Notes: generated from the letters alone by a model not told the origin. A stretch of DNA of 7,083 nucleotides from Candidatus Parabacteroides intestinavium (GCA_019118725.1 DWYO01000030.1:1-7083); one strand, 5' to 3'; shown: positions 1 to 7,008, counted from the stretch's first letter. Translations and numbers: made by a program.

Positions 1-32
1 CTTTGTTTGGAGAGGTTTGATTATAAATTTTG

Positions 33-60
33 AAAAAAATCCTGTTTTTCCCCCGGATTT
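33..60 (-). terminator. Possible weak intrinsic terminator on the minus strand
   Basis: Read on the minus strand, AAATCC (60-55) can pair with GGATTT (42-37) across a 12-nt loop. The closing arm runs directly into a T-rich tract (39-33). The stem is only 6 bp, so it is weak on its own. It lies just downstream, in minus-strand terms, of the larger structure at 62-133 and about 200 nt after the stop codon of the histidine-rich gene. It could end that transcript or act as an attenuator for a gene beyond the left edge. In AT-rich DNA it may also be a chance match. Confidence 0.3.
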
Positions 61-61
61 G

Positions 62-133
62 TGCCTATCTTTTTTGAAAAAGCAAGGCTTATTTCCTTCC
101 GATTGTAGTATGCAATCGGGAAAAAGGTAGGCA
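62..133. other. Structured intergenic element: long inverted repeat with nested hairpin
   Basis: The outer arms 62-74 and 121-133 pair at 12 of 13 positions, and the exception (t68 with g127) is a G-U wobble in RNA of plus polarity. Inside, CCGATTG (99-105) and CAATCGG (113-119) form a perfect 7-bp stem with a 7-nt loop, directly abutting the right outer arm. The 24 unpaired bases on the left side (75-98) contain a small possible AAGC/GCTT hairpin, so a three-way junction is conceivable. No open reading frame covers it. I do not recognise a known riboswitch: no cobalamin B12-box or TPP-like core was seen. It may be a leader or 3'-UTR RNA structure on the minus strand, a processed small RNA, or a decayed small repeat. 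The rest of 1-258 shows no gene and no TAnnTTTG promoter on either strand. Confidence 0.45.
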
Positions 134-258
134 TAAATCTTGCCATTCTCTTTAAAAAAAGAAGAAATAGCCCTTATTATCCTTCTAAAATCCGCTATTC
201 TTTCCAAAATCGCGTTAGCTTAAAATTCAAAAATCCTGCATAAAGACAGCTGTTCTGC

Positions 259-639
259 TTAAATAAGAACAATCTGTCGGTCGGATAAGGCAGAAGATGG
301 GGGAGCACGTAAATAAAAAGGTTGGATATCCGCATTTTTGGCTTTCGTTGGGAGTTCCGTATGGATATAGCACAAAAAAAGCGGTATAAAAGGCTCGATG
401 ATAAGTGATTGAACCGCGCCGTCCTCTAATGAAAATACCGATAGTTGGTGGAAAAGTTGCAATTCGGATAAAGAGTGATGGTGATAATCCGAAGCATTTC
501 CGGATTTATACGGATGGGCATGAACCACCGTTACACCATTCACCACATGAACGTGCGTAAAAGAGATAATCTCGCCATAATAAATCATGAAAATGGCGGG
601 TAATATCCAACGGAGGTATGTGTAAATCGGCTTGCTCAA
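259..639 (-). CDS. Small histidine-rich membrane or exported protein, function unknown
   Basis: This is a 126-residue protein with a hydrophobic N-terminal stretch (about residues 9-27, rich in Ile, Phe and Tyr) that could be a signal peptide or membrane anchor; no lipobox is visible. It is followed by a histidine-rich section: HxH pairs at 29/31 and 40/42, HHH at 53-55, and His64, with His93 further on. A second hydrophobic patch spans about 76-92, and the tail contains RAPPSS. The pattern 'THVHVVNG..VVHAHPY' resembles small Bacteroidales proteins of unknown function that I associate with metal or TonB-receptor loci, but that is recollection, not proof. The histidines suggest binding of a transition metal such as zinc, copper or nickel; this is inference. 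The start is a TTG at 639. No in-frame ATG lies upstream, and the first internal ATG (residue 18, 586-588) would cut into the hydrophobic segment. A -7 box at 665-672 places the transcript start about 20 nt ahead of the TTG, which fits. Confidence 0.75.
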   Translation of the reverse strand: MSKPIYTYLRWILPAIFMIYYGEIISFTHVHVVNGVTVVHAHPYKSGNASDYHHHSLSELQLFHQLSVFSLEDGAVQSLIIEPFIPLFLCYIHTELPTKAKNADIQPFYLRAPPSSALSDRQIVLI

Positions 640-664
640 TCTTGTTATCTTATCATTAGCGCGG

Positions 665-672
665 CAAAGATA
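665..672 (-). promoter_or_regulatory. Bacteroidetes-type -7 promoter element for the histidine-rich gene
   Basis: On the minus strand the sequence TATCTTTG matches the Bacteroidetes sigma-ABfr -7 consensus TAnnTTTG at every fixed position. A -33 TTTG box at the usual 19-21 nt spacing is poor (2 of 4 at best). Transcription would start near 658, giving a leader of about 20 nt before the TTG start codon at 639. The same octamer occurs in the divergent promoter of the antitoxin gene. Confidence 0.55.
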
Positions 673-712
673 AGGGAAAAATGCGAGAAAACGATTTTTC
701 TTACAAGCGATT

Positions 713-743
713 ATTGGAATCTTGACAGATTTTTATATCTTTG
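713..743 (+). promoter_or_regulatory. Promoter of the toxin-antitoxin operon
   Basis: ATTG (713-716) lies 19 nt before TATCTTTG (736-743), close to the Bacteroidetes consensus TTTG-N19-21-TAnnTTTG. Transcription would begin around 750, leaving about 24 nt of leader before the ATG at 774. The TTG at 741 is part of the -7 box, so it cannot be the translation start even though the reading frame is open back to it. Antitoxins of such modules usually repress their own promoter, but I see no clear palindrome here to propose as an operator. Confidence 0.65.
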
Positions 744-773
744 TCGGAAAGAAGAAGCATAACAAGGATAACT

Positions 774-1067
774 ATGAATACAATGAGTCTAAATGCAGAA
801 ATACTCCGTGAATTGAGCTATATAGCCGATGATGAAACCCGCCTGAAAAAGGCCCTGGATTATGTCCGGCGCTTGGTCTCCCAACAAAAAGAAGAAGAAA
901 AGCAATCGGCCTCCAACGTGGCTGAAGAGGGTGAAGCCTATCGTCCGCTTACCAAAGCCGAACTGGTGGCTGAGTTGAAAGAAATGTGTGATGAGGTCAA
1001 ATTGATCCGGGCCGGGAAAGTGAAAGGTGAGTCATGGGAGGATTTTGTGCATGAAATACATAATTAA
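774..1067 (+). CDS. Antitoxin of a type II RelE/ParE-like module
   Basis: This is a 97-residue, charged, probably largely helical protein. The N-terminal part (LNAEILRELSYIADDE, about residues 6-21, then a basic helix to about 35) resembles the short antitoxins that Bacteroidetes place ahead of RelE/ParE toxins. A Glu/Gln/Ser-rich linker (about 36-55) leads to a C-terminal segment (PLTKAELVAELKEMCDEVKL and on to EDFVHEIHN) that would be expected to wrap the toxin. The ATG at 774 is chosen because the promoter covers the earlier TTG and because AAGGA (764-768) sits 5 nt ahead; an ATG at 783 is an alternative. The gene overlaps the toxin start by 17 nt, typical of translationally coupled pairs. 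The expected role is to bind and neutralise the toxin and probably to autoregulate. The reading frame is intact, whereas the toxin frame is not. The assignment rests on gene order and sequence resemblance, not on a database search. Confidence 0.75.
   Translation: MNTMSLNAEILRELSYIADDETRLKKALDYVRRLVSQQKEEEKQSASNVAEEGEAYRPLTKAELVAELKEMCDEVKLIRAGKVKGESWEDFVHEIHN
1036..1042 (+). promoter_or_regulatory. Ribosome binding site of the toxin gene
   Basis: GGGAGGA lies inside the antitoxin coding region, 8 nt before an ATG at 1051. It marks that ATG as the original toxin start, 71 nt upstream of the first possible start (TTG at 1122) in the frame of the surviving toxin C-terminus, and so supports the reading that the toxin gene is frameshifted. 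Confidence 0.6.
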
Positions 1068-1391
1068 GGTCTATAAAACATTTAAGAAGCCATTCAAGAG
1101 ATTATCAAAGCGGTATAATCATTGGAAGTAGATGTTACTCAAATGGTTGAAAGCCTGTTGCAAAACCCTTACCAAGGAGCGGATTTGGGCCATGGATTGC
1201 GGAAAGTCCGGATGGCTATCTCGGCAAAGGGTAAAGGGAAAAGCGGAGGAGCACGAGTTATTACGCTTATACTTGCCTATTCGGAAGAAGAATCTGAGAT
1301 AGGATTGCTTTATATCTATGATAAATCCGAACAAGAGAACCTTACGGATAAAGAATTGTCGGATATTTTGCGCGAGAATGGTTTGTATTAA
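1051..1391 (+). pseudogene. RelE/ParE-family toxin, frameshifted
   Basis: From the ATG at 1051, 26 codons (beginning MKYIIKVYKTF, ending KRYNHWK) read like the N-terminus of a RelE/ParE-superfamily toxin, then hit TAG at 1129-1131. The next frame, open from 1119 to the TAA at 1389-1391, carries the rest: VDVTQMVESLLQNP, then LGHGLRKVRMAI and KGKGKSGGARVI, both hallmarks of the Bacteroidetes branch of these toxins, then LLYIYDKSEQ and the C-terminal helix. Joining the pieces by a -1 shift at about 1128 gives a 113-residue protein of normal family length, with a sensible KRYNHWK-VDVTQMV junction. One base therefore appears to have been lost between about 1123 and 1130. No slippery heptamer is visible, so programmed frameshifting is unlikely. 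A sequencing or assembly error is possible, though the site is not a long homopolymer. The C-terminal open frame has only a TTG (1122) as a start, without a ribosome site, and would lack the first strand and helix. If intact, the product would probably act as an mRNA interferase or gyrase poison. Confidence 0.8.
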
Positions 1392-1395
1392 AATT

Positions 1396-1457
1396 GTTTA
1401 TGAGTTTTTTAGCTTATAGTCATTAGTAAAAACGTATAAGCTAAAAAACTCATAAAC
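1396..1457. terminator. Bidirectional intrinsic terminator between convergent genes
   Basis: The arms 1396-1418 and 1435-1457 are perfect reverse complements over 23 bp, separated by a 16-nt loop. The stem contains a run of six T (1405-1410) facing six A, and T-rich sequence follows on both strands (CTTTATTTATTTT on plus, CAATTTTAAT on minus). It begins 4 nt after the toxin stop codon and ends 5 nt before the stop codon of the minus-strand macroglobulin gene, so it can end both convergent transcripts. Confidence 0.85.
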
Positions 1458-1462
1458 TTTAT

Positions 1463-4400
1463 TTATTTTACATTCACCCAGCCACTTGAGGTATTAGCTC
1501 GAATCGCCTGGTCATACATGGTCTCGCACGTGATAGGAGGCAGATAGAACCGTCCGGAATAAACCGCGCAGAGATGGATGCGTACCGTAACCTGATTCCC
1601 GGCCGGCAGATAATCCACATAACTCAACACCCGGTCGTCCCGGATATCCTGGTAATCGACTTTAACCTTCTCGGTAGCTATAGGGAGGAACCGTGTATTC
1701 AGGATTTCCCATCCGGAGGGGAATATAGCCGTCAGGGCCAAATGTGACAAAGGCCGGGCGGTAGGATTCTGAATGGTAATCCACGCTTCGAAATTTGTCC
1801 CTTGCTCTAAAGTCTCGATAGACAACGGATGCCCATCTGTTGTCCGGTAATCTACGGACAGGCGTAGGCCGTTTTGAGATGCCGGTACGTTCTCTTGTGA
1901 CGACTCTCCGGATATTTTCGCCAAGAGATGCAGGGTGCTGTTTCCTTCGTTCCGGATTTGAAGCGGGAATACACCTGCGTTTCCTTTTTGTAAAGGCCGG
2001 TCAGACCAGACCGTTTCCGGAGTCCGTATAGGCTCTTCGATATCTTGATGGCGGTACGTAAAATTCATCTCGCCTGTTTCCGGCTGGTATTTCCGATAAT
2101 AGTCTGCCAATGCCAGGATGGCGAAAGAGGTCTCTTGGGTGTTCAGCCATCTGTCCGAAGAAAGCGTTTCAGACAATTGATTGACCAAAGGAAGCGTTTC
2201 CTCCTCTTTGTTCAATACGCAACGGAGCCATAAGCGGATGGCATTATCCCGGAGTTCGGAACCGAAAGTTGTATCCAGCCCCTTCGAGGTGGTGATATCC
2301 GTTTCGTGCGTTTGCAATAATAAACTTTCCGCTACATCTGCCCGACCGATCTGCGCATAGCTCAGGGCCAACATCTCTTGGCTGATAGGCGAAAGTTTCA
2401 AGGCTTTCAGACGGTTCATGGCACCAATATCCGCTTGTCCGGCCCGTGCGATGACATACAAGCGATAAGCCTGAATCAACACTTCGGATTCTCGGATTCC
2501 TCTATCGGAAGGCTCTTTCCAGTTCGAGGCGATTTTCCTCAAGTCGGTTAAAGCCTGTTGCTTCATGGAGGCTGGGATGGCATAACCTTGCGCTTCGGCT
2601 TCTAAAAGGAAGTGCATGGCATAGACGCTCCCCCAGGCATTTGTCCCGGTCTGTCCAGCCCAATAGGCGAAAGCTCCCGATGCCGTCTGATAAGAACGCA
2701 ACCGGCTGATTATCTGCTTTACCTGCGCTTCGCTGGAGGCTGATTGCTCGTCCGTCAGGTTTATGAACTGGGATAGATATAATTGCGGGAAGGCTTTCGA
2801 GACAATTTGTTCCAGACATCCATGCGGATACTCGCACAACTCGCTTAATCGCCCCGTCAGATTTAATGGACGGATACGTGCAACTTCCAGTTCCACTTCG
2901 TTACTTCCGGGTTGTCCGTTCAACATAATTTCATGTTTCCAGGTTTCTCCGGCTTTCAGGGTCGCATGCATCACTTGAGTTTGTCGGGTAGATACCGACC
3001 GGATATCCAAATCCGTCTCATAAGTGGATTTCTCTCCTTTCCCGATGGCGGTCAGGGTGATATGTCCCTTGCCGGACTGGCTCTTCACCTTCACGCGGAA
3101 GGACACGGTCCGGTCTTCTTGAGCTTCAAAATGGAGCTGATGCGTCCGTGTGCCGATTACCTCCATTTCGTCCGAAGTCTGAATAGTCACCTGTACATCG
3201 CCTACGTGTTCTTCTGTAGCAAAGACCGTAGCAGGGATTTCCATCTCCTCGTCAGTTCCGATGACGCGGGGCAATGTGCCTAATAGCATGACCGGTTTTC
3301 TGACCAATACGCTTTTTTCTGCATTGCCGTATGCCATGCCATCAGTAGCCACCACCATGACACGGACACGTCCATTGTAGTTGGGTATGGATAAGGTGTG
3401 CGTTTTCTGCTCGCCTTTCCGTAGCGAGTACGGGCCTAAGAAGCGTACCACCGGAGTAAACCGGTTCACTACGGCTTTGGGGCCTTTGTTCAGGGCATCA
3501 TCGCCCCCAATACTGAACAATTGCTCAATGCGTCCTCCATAAGCCCCCAATACATAATCATATAGATCCCACGTATGTACACCTAAAGCTTCGCGGGCAT
3601 GGAATGAGGTCCACGGATCCGGTGTCTGGAAATGAGTCAGGTCTAATAGTCCTTCGTCTACGATAGCAAGGGTATAAGCCATTTCCCGGCCCGACTTTTC
3701 GGAAACGGTTAATGAGCAGGACGATTCCGGTTTCCATTCGCTGGCGGTCTCTATTTGGGGCAACAGACGTCCCTCTTCCGAGGTAACCTTAAACGGAACC
3801 ACACCATACATCCGGATCGGCAAGTCATTTTCCGTATTTCCATGAGGTTGCAACAAGGTAATGAACAGATAGGCATTCGGTTCCATCTCCCGGGTTACCG
3901 GAATTTTCAACGAAGTCCCGTTGCTCTGGCAAGCATATTCTTTTACCGAGAGCACCTTTGTCCCGGTTTGTACACTCACAATAGCCCTGCTCCCTTCTGA
4001 GGAGGGGATAGAAACGTGGATGGTTTCTCCCGGACGGTACGTCTCCTTATCGGTTTTGAAGGTAAGTACAGAGGCATTATCGGCTCCAGTCCGGTCTCTC
4101 CGCCCTTCCAGCTCCGGCCAGTCATAATAACTGACAAGCCCGGTCGTATGCCCGCCTTGCTTGTCTTTTGCCAGAATCAGGTAGGTTCCCCATTCTTTGC
4201 GGGCGAATTGTACTGGGAAAGAGGCATTCCCTTGTCCGTCCGTACGGATATCCAAGTGTTTTATAGGCTTATTATAAGAACCGGATACGTAATTGGCCAG
4301 CGCGTTCTTGTCTGCGCTCCACCACCAATACCAGTCTACCTTATAGATATCTATCGATAGATCGGCATTGTCCACCGGATTCCCCTGGTAATCTACCGAG

Positions 4401-6979
4401 ACCAATTGATAGGAGTATTCCTTGTCGGTACTCAGAGGCTGGTTTCCCTGTTGCGGAGCACGGATTCCGATATACCTCTTATAAGGCGAATAAAGCATAC
4501 GGGTAGCATCAATACTGAAATCACCCGATTCTTCGTACACTTTGGTGACGAAATTTCCTAAAAGCATTCCGGGAGCCGTTGCGCCTACCTGCAATCGGGC
4601 TTGAATCATAGCGTTCCCCTCCGCATCAGTCTTTCCGGTAATCAGTTGACTCTCTTCTGTATTGAATGTCTGAGCCGGATTTGAAAACTGATATTCTTTA
4701 AAGTTATTGAAACTTGTCTCGGTTGATATGAAAGTCCCTTGCAGGTCGAACTTCAGGTTTCGCGCCTTTGCGCCTTGTAACCATTCTACATGAAGCGGAA
4801 GGTTTAGCACTTCATCCCGGAGCAGATGCTTGGGGGTCTTCAGTTGGATCTTCAGCCGGTTCGGCTTGATGCTCTCTATGCGGAACCGCTTCTCGAAAGA
4901 CACACCGCCTACTTCGACCCTTGCCAGCCAGGAACCTGTAGGAATATCGGCGTCAGTCGGGATGCGAAACGCATACAGACCGGAAATTCCTTCCGTACTG
5001 ACCTTCTGCTGGTATAATTGCCCTGACGGGTTATAGATGCCCAAGCGTACCGGATGATGCTTGGGCAACATTTTCTCTTTATCGTGGAGCATGAATCCGA
5101 TATGTAACGTGTCGCCTGGACGCCATACTCCCCGTTCTCCGTAGATAAATCCTTTCACGCCCCGTTGTACGACTTCGCCATCCACATCAAATGTGCTTAA
5201 AGATAGCGATGAGGCGTCATCCACGCGCAGGTAAGAGCGTTGCTTCCCGGCCGAAGCCAGCAAGTAGAAAGGCTTTCCGCCGGCTTTCTTCAGGTCGAAG
5301 GTGAGCATCCCTTGCCGGTCTGTTACCCCTTCGGCCAGCAATTGACGTTGGTAGTTATAAGCCTGCACCGATACGCCCTCTATCGGCTCGGTGTGTCGCA
5401 GGTGATGAGCAAGGACAATCATCTTTCCATCTGTCCCAGCCATAGCCATCAGTCCGATGTTGGTGGCCAGGATATTTTTTCCTTCCGATTTGTTGAAATA
5501 ATAGGATGGGGTACAGGGGTTGTTCCGGTCTTGATACCGGTAGAGAGACCAGTCAGTATTCGCGTCTTCTTGGTAATACCAGCCCCCTTCATCAAAACGG
5601 TTCAGCTCCTCCCGAAAGGCAATTTCATTTTTGGCCCGTATTTCTTCCCGGGTGTATTCTTTCCGGTCGGGGCAGGAAAAAGCGGACAGGGTTTCGTCAA
5701 ACGATAGAATGACCCGGTAGATGGCTCCAGGTTCCGGCTGGATCATCTGGTTCAAGTCTAAGGCAAAAGTATTCCAGCGTTTCAGGTCGTATGATTTGTC
5801 GTCCAGAAACAGCACCTGGCGGGTCATGAGCCGTCCTACGCGCATCAGCTCGCCGGTCTGATCCAGCTGATTTGTCTGGAGGAACTGGCCGATGTTTTGC
5901 TCGCCGATTTTCAGGACACGGACTATGACCCCTTTCAGTCCGATAGCTTGGAACGGGACGCTTAACCGGGCGGATTGCGGAAGAATCACCCCGTCCCCCA
6001 CGAAGCGTACAGCCGGAAGTCCTTCGTTTTCCTGAATAGGCCAGCTGACCTCCTTGCCCAAGGCCTGTCCGTTTTTACTTTTCAGTTCGGCCTTCAGGAT
6101 AACCTCCAGCGACCGAGATTCCTTGCTTTCCGGATAAAGCCGCAACTTGTTCTCTGTGATAGTTACGATTCCCTGTTCATTCCCTGTCAAGTAAGCCAGT
6201 CCTTGCAAGGACTGCACTTCATCCAAGGGTTGAGTGAAGGTGACTTCTACATACTTTTCTGGCTCTCTTACATAATTTACCCTGTAGACAGAGAAGTTTT
6301 CGGAATCCGGTATGTGGGTCTGAAGCAAGTCCTCTTCTGGAATGTTCAGCTTATTGGGTCGGATATAAAGTTGGATGTCCCGTTCACCCGGTCGGATATT
6401 TTCTAAAGTAAGCTGATGCTTCCTTCCGTCCGCACTGTGTTGCCAACGGCTGTCTGCCACATCCGTTACGCCCACCAAAGGTTCTATGGTTTCAGGCAGT
6501 TCTTTGTCGGATGTGTATATCGCATATACTACATTGTAGTTTTCCGGGTGGACGTTGTTCATATCTAATGAGACCAAGTCAGCACGTACGCGCAAGGGGA
6601 CCGTTTGGAAAGTATGTTTGAACTTCCGGTATTTCTTTTCCGGTATGTTCCACCACGCAGAGAGGTCGATGCTCAGTTTGTAACGTGTGTCCCGTTTCAG
6701 CTCTTTGGCGGGTTTGAAGATAAACGTCCGTTGCCCGTCAAAAGTCCAGTGTCCTTCCGGTTCCGGGGTGATCTGTATCTGCTTTTCCCATTCTTCGGCT
6801 TTCCCGGCTGGTATGGGTTCGGATAGAATCAGGGTAGGCTGGGTATAACGGGATACTTCTCCAGCAGTAAACGCTTCTATATAGGGGTTATACATAACCT
6901 CTTCTTCGGATGTAAGGTGTGCACATCCGCCTAATAAACAACATAGGAATCCAATTATCGGAATTAGGTATCTGTTCAT
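1463..6979 (-). CDS. Alpha-2-macroglobulin family lipoprotein with thioester (protease trap)
   Basis: This is an intact 1838-residue protein, longer than the E. coli homologue YfhM/ECAM (about 1650). Residues 1-18 are a lipoprotein signal ending in the lipobox LGGC, with Cys19 to be lipidated. The first ~570 residues are beta-rich macroglobulin-like (MG) domains by family analogy. Conserved landmarks follow in the family order: YGERGVWRPGD at 613-623 (MG2 type), YRPGE at 981-985, VDEGLLDLT at 1107-1115, PVVRFLGPY at 1176-1184, AYGNAE at 1216-1221. The thioester motif PHGCLEQ is at 1385-1391, with Cys1388 and Gln1391 able to form the internal thioester. The helical thioester domain continues through YWAGQTGTNAW (1439-1449), and the C-terminal MG10-like domain covers about 1703-1838, with LPPITCETMYD at 1813-1823. 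In this family, cleavage of a bait region by a protease triggers collapse and covalent capture of that protease, protecting the periplasm or cell surface. The bait region probably lies between about 985 and 1085; its exact limits cannot be read from sequence alone. The gene has its own promoter and terminator and no pbpC gene follows it. The ATG at 6979 is well supported by the ribosome site and signal peptide. Confidence 0.96.
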   Translation of the reverse strand: MNRYLIPIIGFLCCLLGGCAHLTSEEEVMYNPYIEAFTAGEVSRYTQPTLILSEPIPAGKAEEWEKQIQITPEPEGHWTFDGQRTFIFKPAKELKRDTRYKLSIDLSAWWNIPEKKYRKFKHTFQTVPLRVRADLVSLDMNNVHPENYNVVYAIYTSDKELPETIEPLVGVTDVADSRWQHSADGRKHQLTLENIRPGERDIQLYIRPNKLNIPEEDLLQTHIPDSENFSVYRVNYVREPEKYVEVTFTQPLDEVQSLQGLAYLTGNEQGIVTITENKLRLYPESKESRSLEVILKAELKSKNGQALGKEVSWPIQENEGLPAVRFVGDGVILPQSARLSVPFQAIGLKGVIVRVLKIGEQNIGQFLQTNQLDQTGELMRVGRLMTRQVLFLDDKSYDLKRWNTFALDLNQMIQPEPGAIYRVILSFDETLSAFSCPDRKEYTREEIRAKNEIAFREELNRFDEGGWYYQEDANTDWSLYRYQDRNNPCTPSYYFNKSEGKNILATNIGLMAMAGTDGKMIVLAHHLRHTEPIEGVSVQAYNYQRQLLAEGVTDRQGMLTFDLKKAGGKPFYLLASAGKQRSYLRVDDASSLSLSTFDVDGEVVQRGVKGFIYGERGVWRPGDTLHIGFMLHDKEKMLPKHHPVRLGIYNPSGQLYQQKVSTEGISGLYAFRIPTDADIPTGSWLARVEVGGVSFEKRFRIESIKPNRLKIQLKTPKHLLRDEVLNLPLHVEWLQGAKARNLKFDLQGTFISTETSFNNFKEYQFSNPAQTFNTEESQLITGKTDAEGNAMIQARLQVGATAPGMLLGNFVTKVYEESGDFSIDATRMLYSPYKRYIGIRAPQQGNQPLSTDKEYSYQLVSVDYQGNPVDNADLSIDIYKVDWYWWWSADKNALANYVSGSYNKPIKHLDIRTDGQGNASFPVQFARKEWGTYLILAKDKQGGHTTGLVSYYDWPELEGRRDRTGADNASVLTFKTDKETYRPGETIHVSIPSSEGSRAIVSVQTGTKVLSVKEYACQSNGTSLKIPVTREMEPNAYLFITLLQPHGNTENDLPIRMYGVVPFKVTSEEGRLLPQIETASEWKPESSCSLTVSEKSGREMAYTLAIVDEGLLDLTHFQTPDPWTSFHAREALGVHTWDLYDYVLGAYGGRIEQLFSIGGDDALNKGPKAVVNRFTPVVRFLGPYSLRKGEQKTHTLSIPNYNGRVRVMVVATDGMAYGNAEKSVLVRKPVMLLGTLPRVIGTDEEMEIPATVFATEEHVGDVQVTIQTSDEMEVIGTRTHQLHFEAQEDRTVSFRVKVKSQSGKGHITLTAIGKGEKSTYETDLDIRSVSTRQTQVMHATLKAGETWKHEIMLNGQPGSNEVELEVARIRPLNLTGRLSELCEYPHGCLEQIVSKAFPQLYLSQFINLTDEQSASSEAQVKQIISRLRSYQTASGAFAYWAGQTGTNAWGSVYAMHFLLEAEAQGYAIPASMKQQALTDLRKIASNWKEPSDRGIRESEVLIQAYRLYVIARAGQADIGAMNRLKALKLSPISQEMLALSYAQIGRADVAESLLLQTHETDITTSKGLDTTFGSELRDNAIRLWLRCVLNKEEETLPLVNQLSETLSSDRWLNTQETSFAILALADYYRKYQPETGEMNFTYRHQDIEEPIRTPETVWSDRPLQKGNAGVFPLQIRNEGNSTLHLLAKISGESSQENVPASQNGLRLSVDYRTTDGHPLSIETLEQGTNFEAWITIQNPTARPLSHLALTAIFPSGWEILNTRFLPIATEKVKVDYQDIRDDRVLSYVDYLPAGNQVTVRIHLCAVYSGRFYLPPITCETMYDQAIRANTSSGWVNVK

Positions 6980-6984
6980 AACAA

Positions 6985-6991
6985 TCCTCCC
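6985..6991 (-). promoter_or_regulatory. Strong Shine-Dalgarno site of the macroglobulin gene
   Basis: On the minus strand GGGAGGA is followed by a 5-nt spacer (TTGTT) and the ATG at 6979-6977. This near-perfect anti-16S match fixes the start and gives the lipoprotein signal peptide directly at the N-terminus. Many Bacteroidales genes lack so clear a site. Confidence 0.75.
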
Positions 6992-7008
6992 TCTTTGATG
7001 ATTTGCCC

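Noticed and set aside
35..238. Direct repeat AAAAATCCTG at 35-44 and 229-238 as possible ends of a small mobile element
   Set aside because: Ten bases in A-rich DNA can recur by chance, and no transposase, target duplication or terminal inverted repeats accompany them.
1..258. Cobalamin or thiamine riboswitch in the left intergenic region
   Set aside because: Neither strand shows the B12-box-like or TPP core sequences, so only an unassigned structure is reported.
741..773. Upstream extension of the antitoxin to a TTG at 741
   Set aside because: The TTG is the end of the TATCTTTG -7 promoter box, so it lies ahead of the transcript start; the ATG at 774 fits the promoter and ribosome site.
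1119..1131. Programmed -1 ribosomal frameshift in the toxin
   Set aside because: No X-XXY-YYZ slippery heptamer is present around the junction (CATTGGAAGTAG); a lost base or sequencing error explains the break better.
1119..1334. 71-residue open frame on the minus strand opposite the toxin
   Set aside because: It lies entirely antisense to the RelE/ParE-like reading frame, has no promoter or ribosome site, and its composition looks like a shadow frame.
2502..2837. 111-residue minus-strand frame overlapping the thioester region
   Set aside because: It is an alternative frame of the same strand across a strongly conserved domain; the main frame carries PHGCLEQ and YWAGQTGTNAW, so no frameshift is implied.
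5240..5707. 155-residue open frame on the plus strand inside the macroglobulin gene
   Set aside because: The macroglobulin frame is continuous here with conserved family order; the antisense frame has no ribosome site, promoter or recognisable motif. The same applies to the other plus-strand frames between 1840 and 6826.
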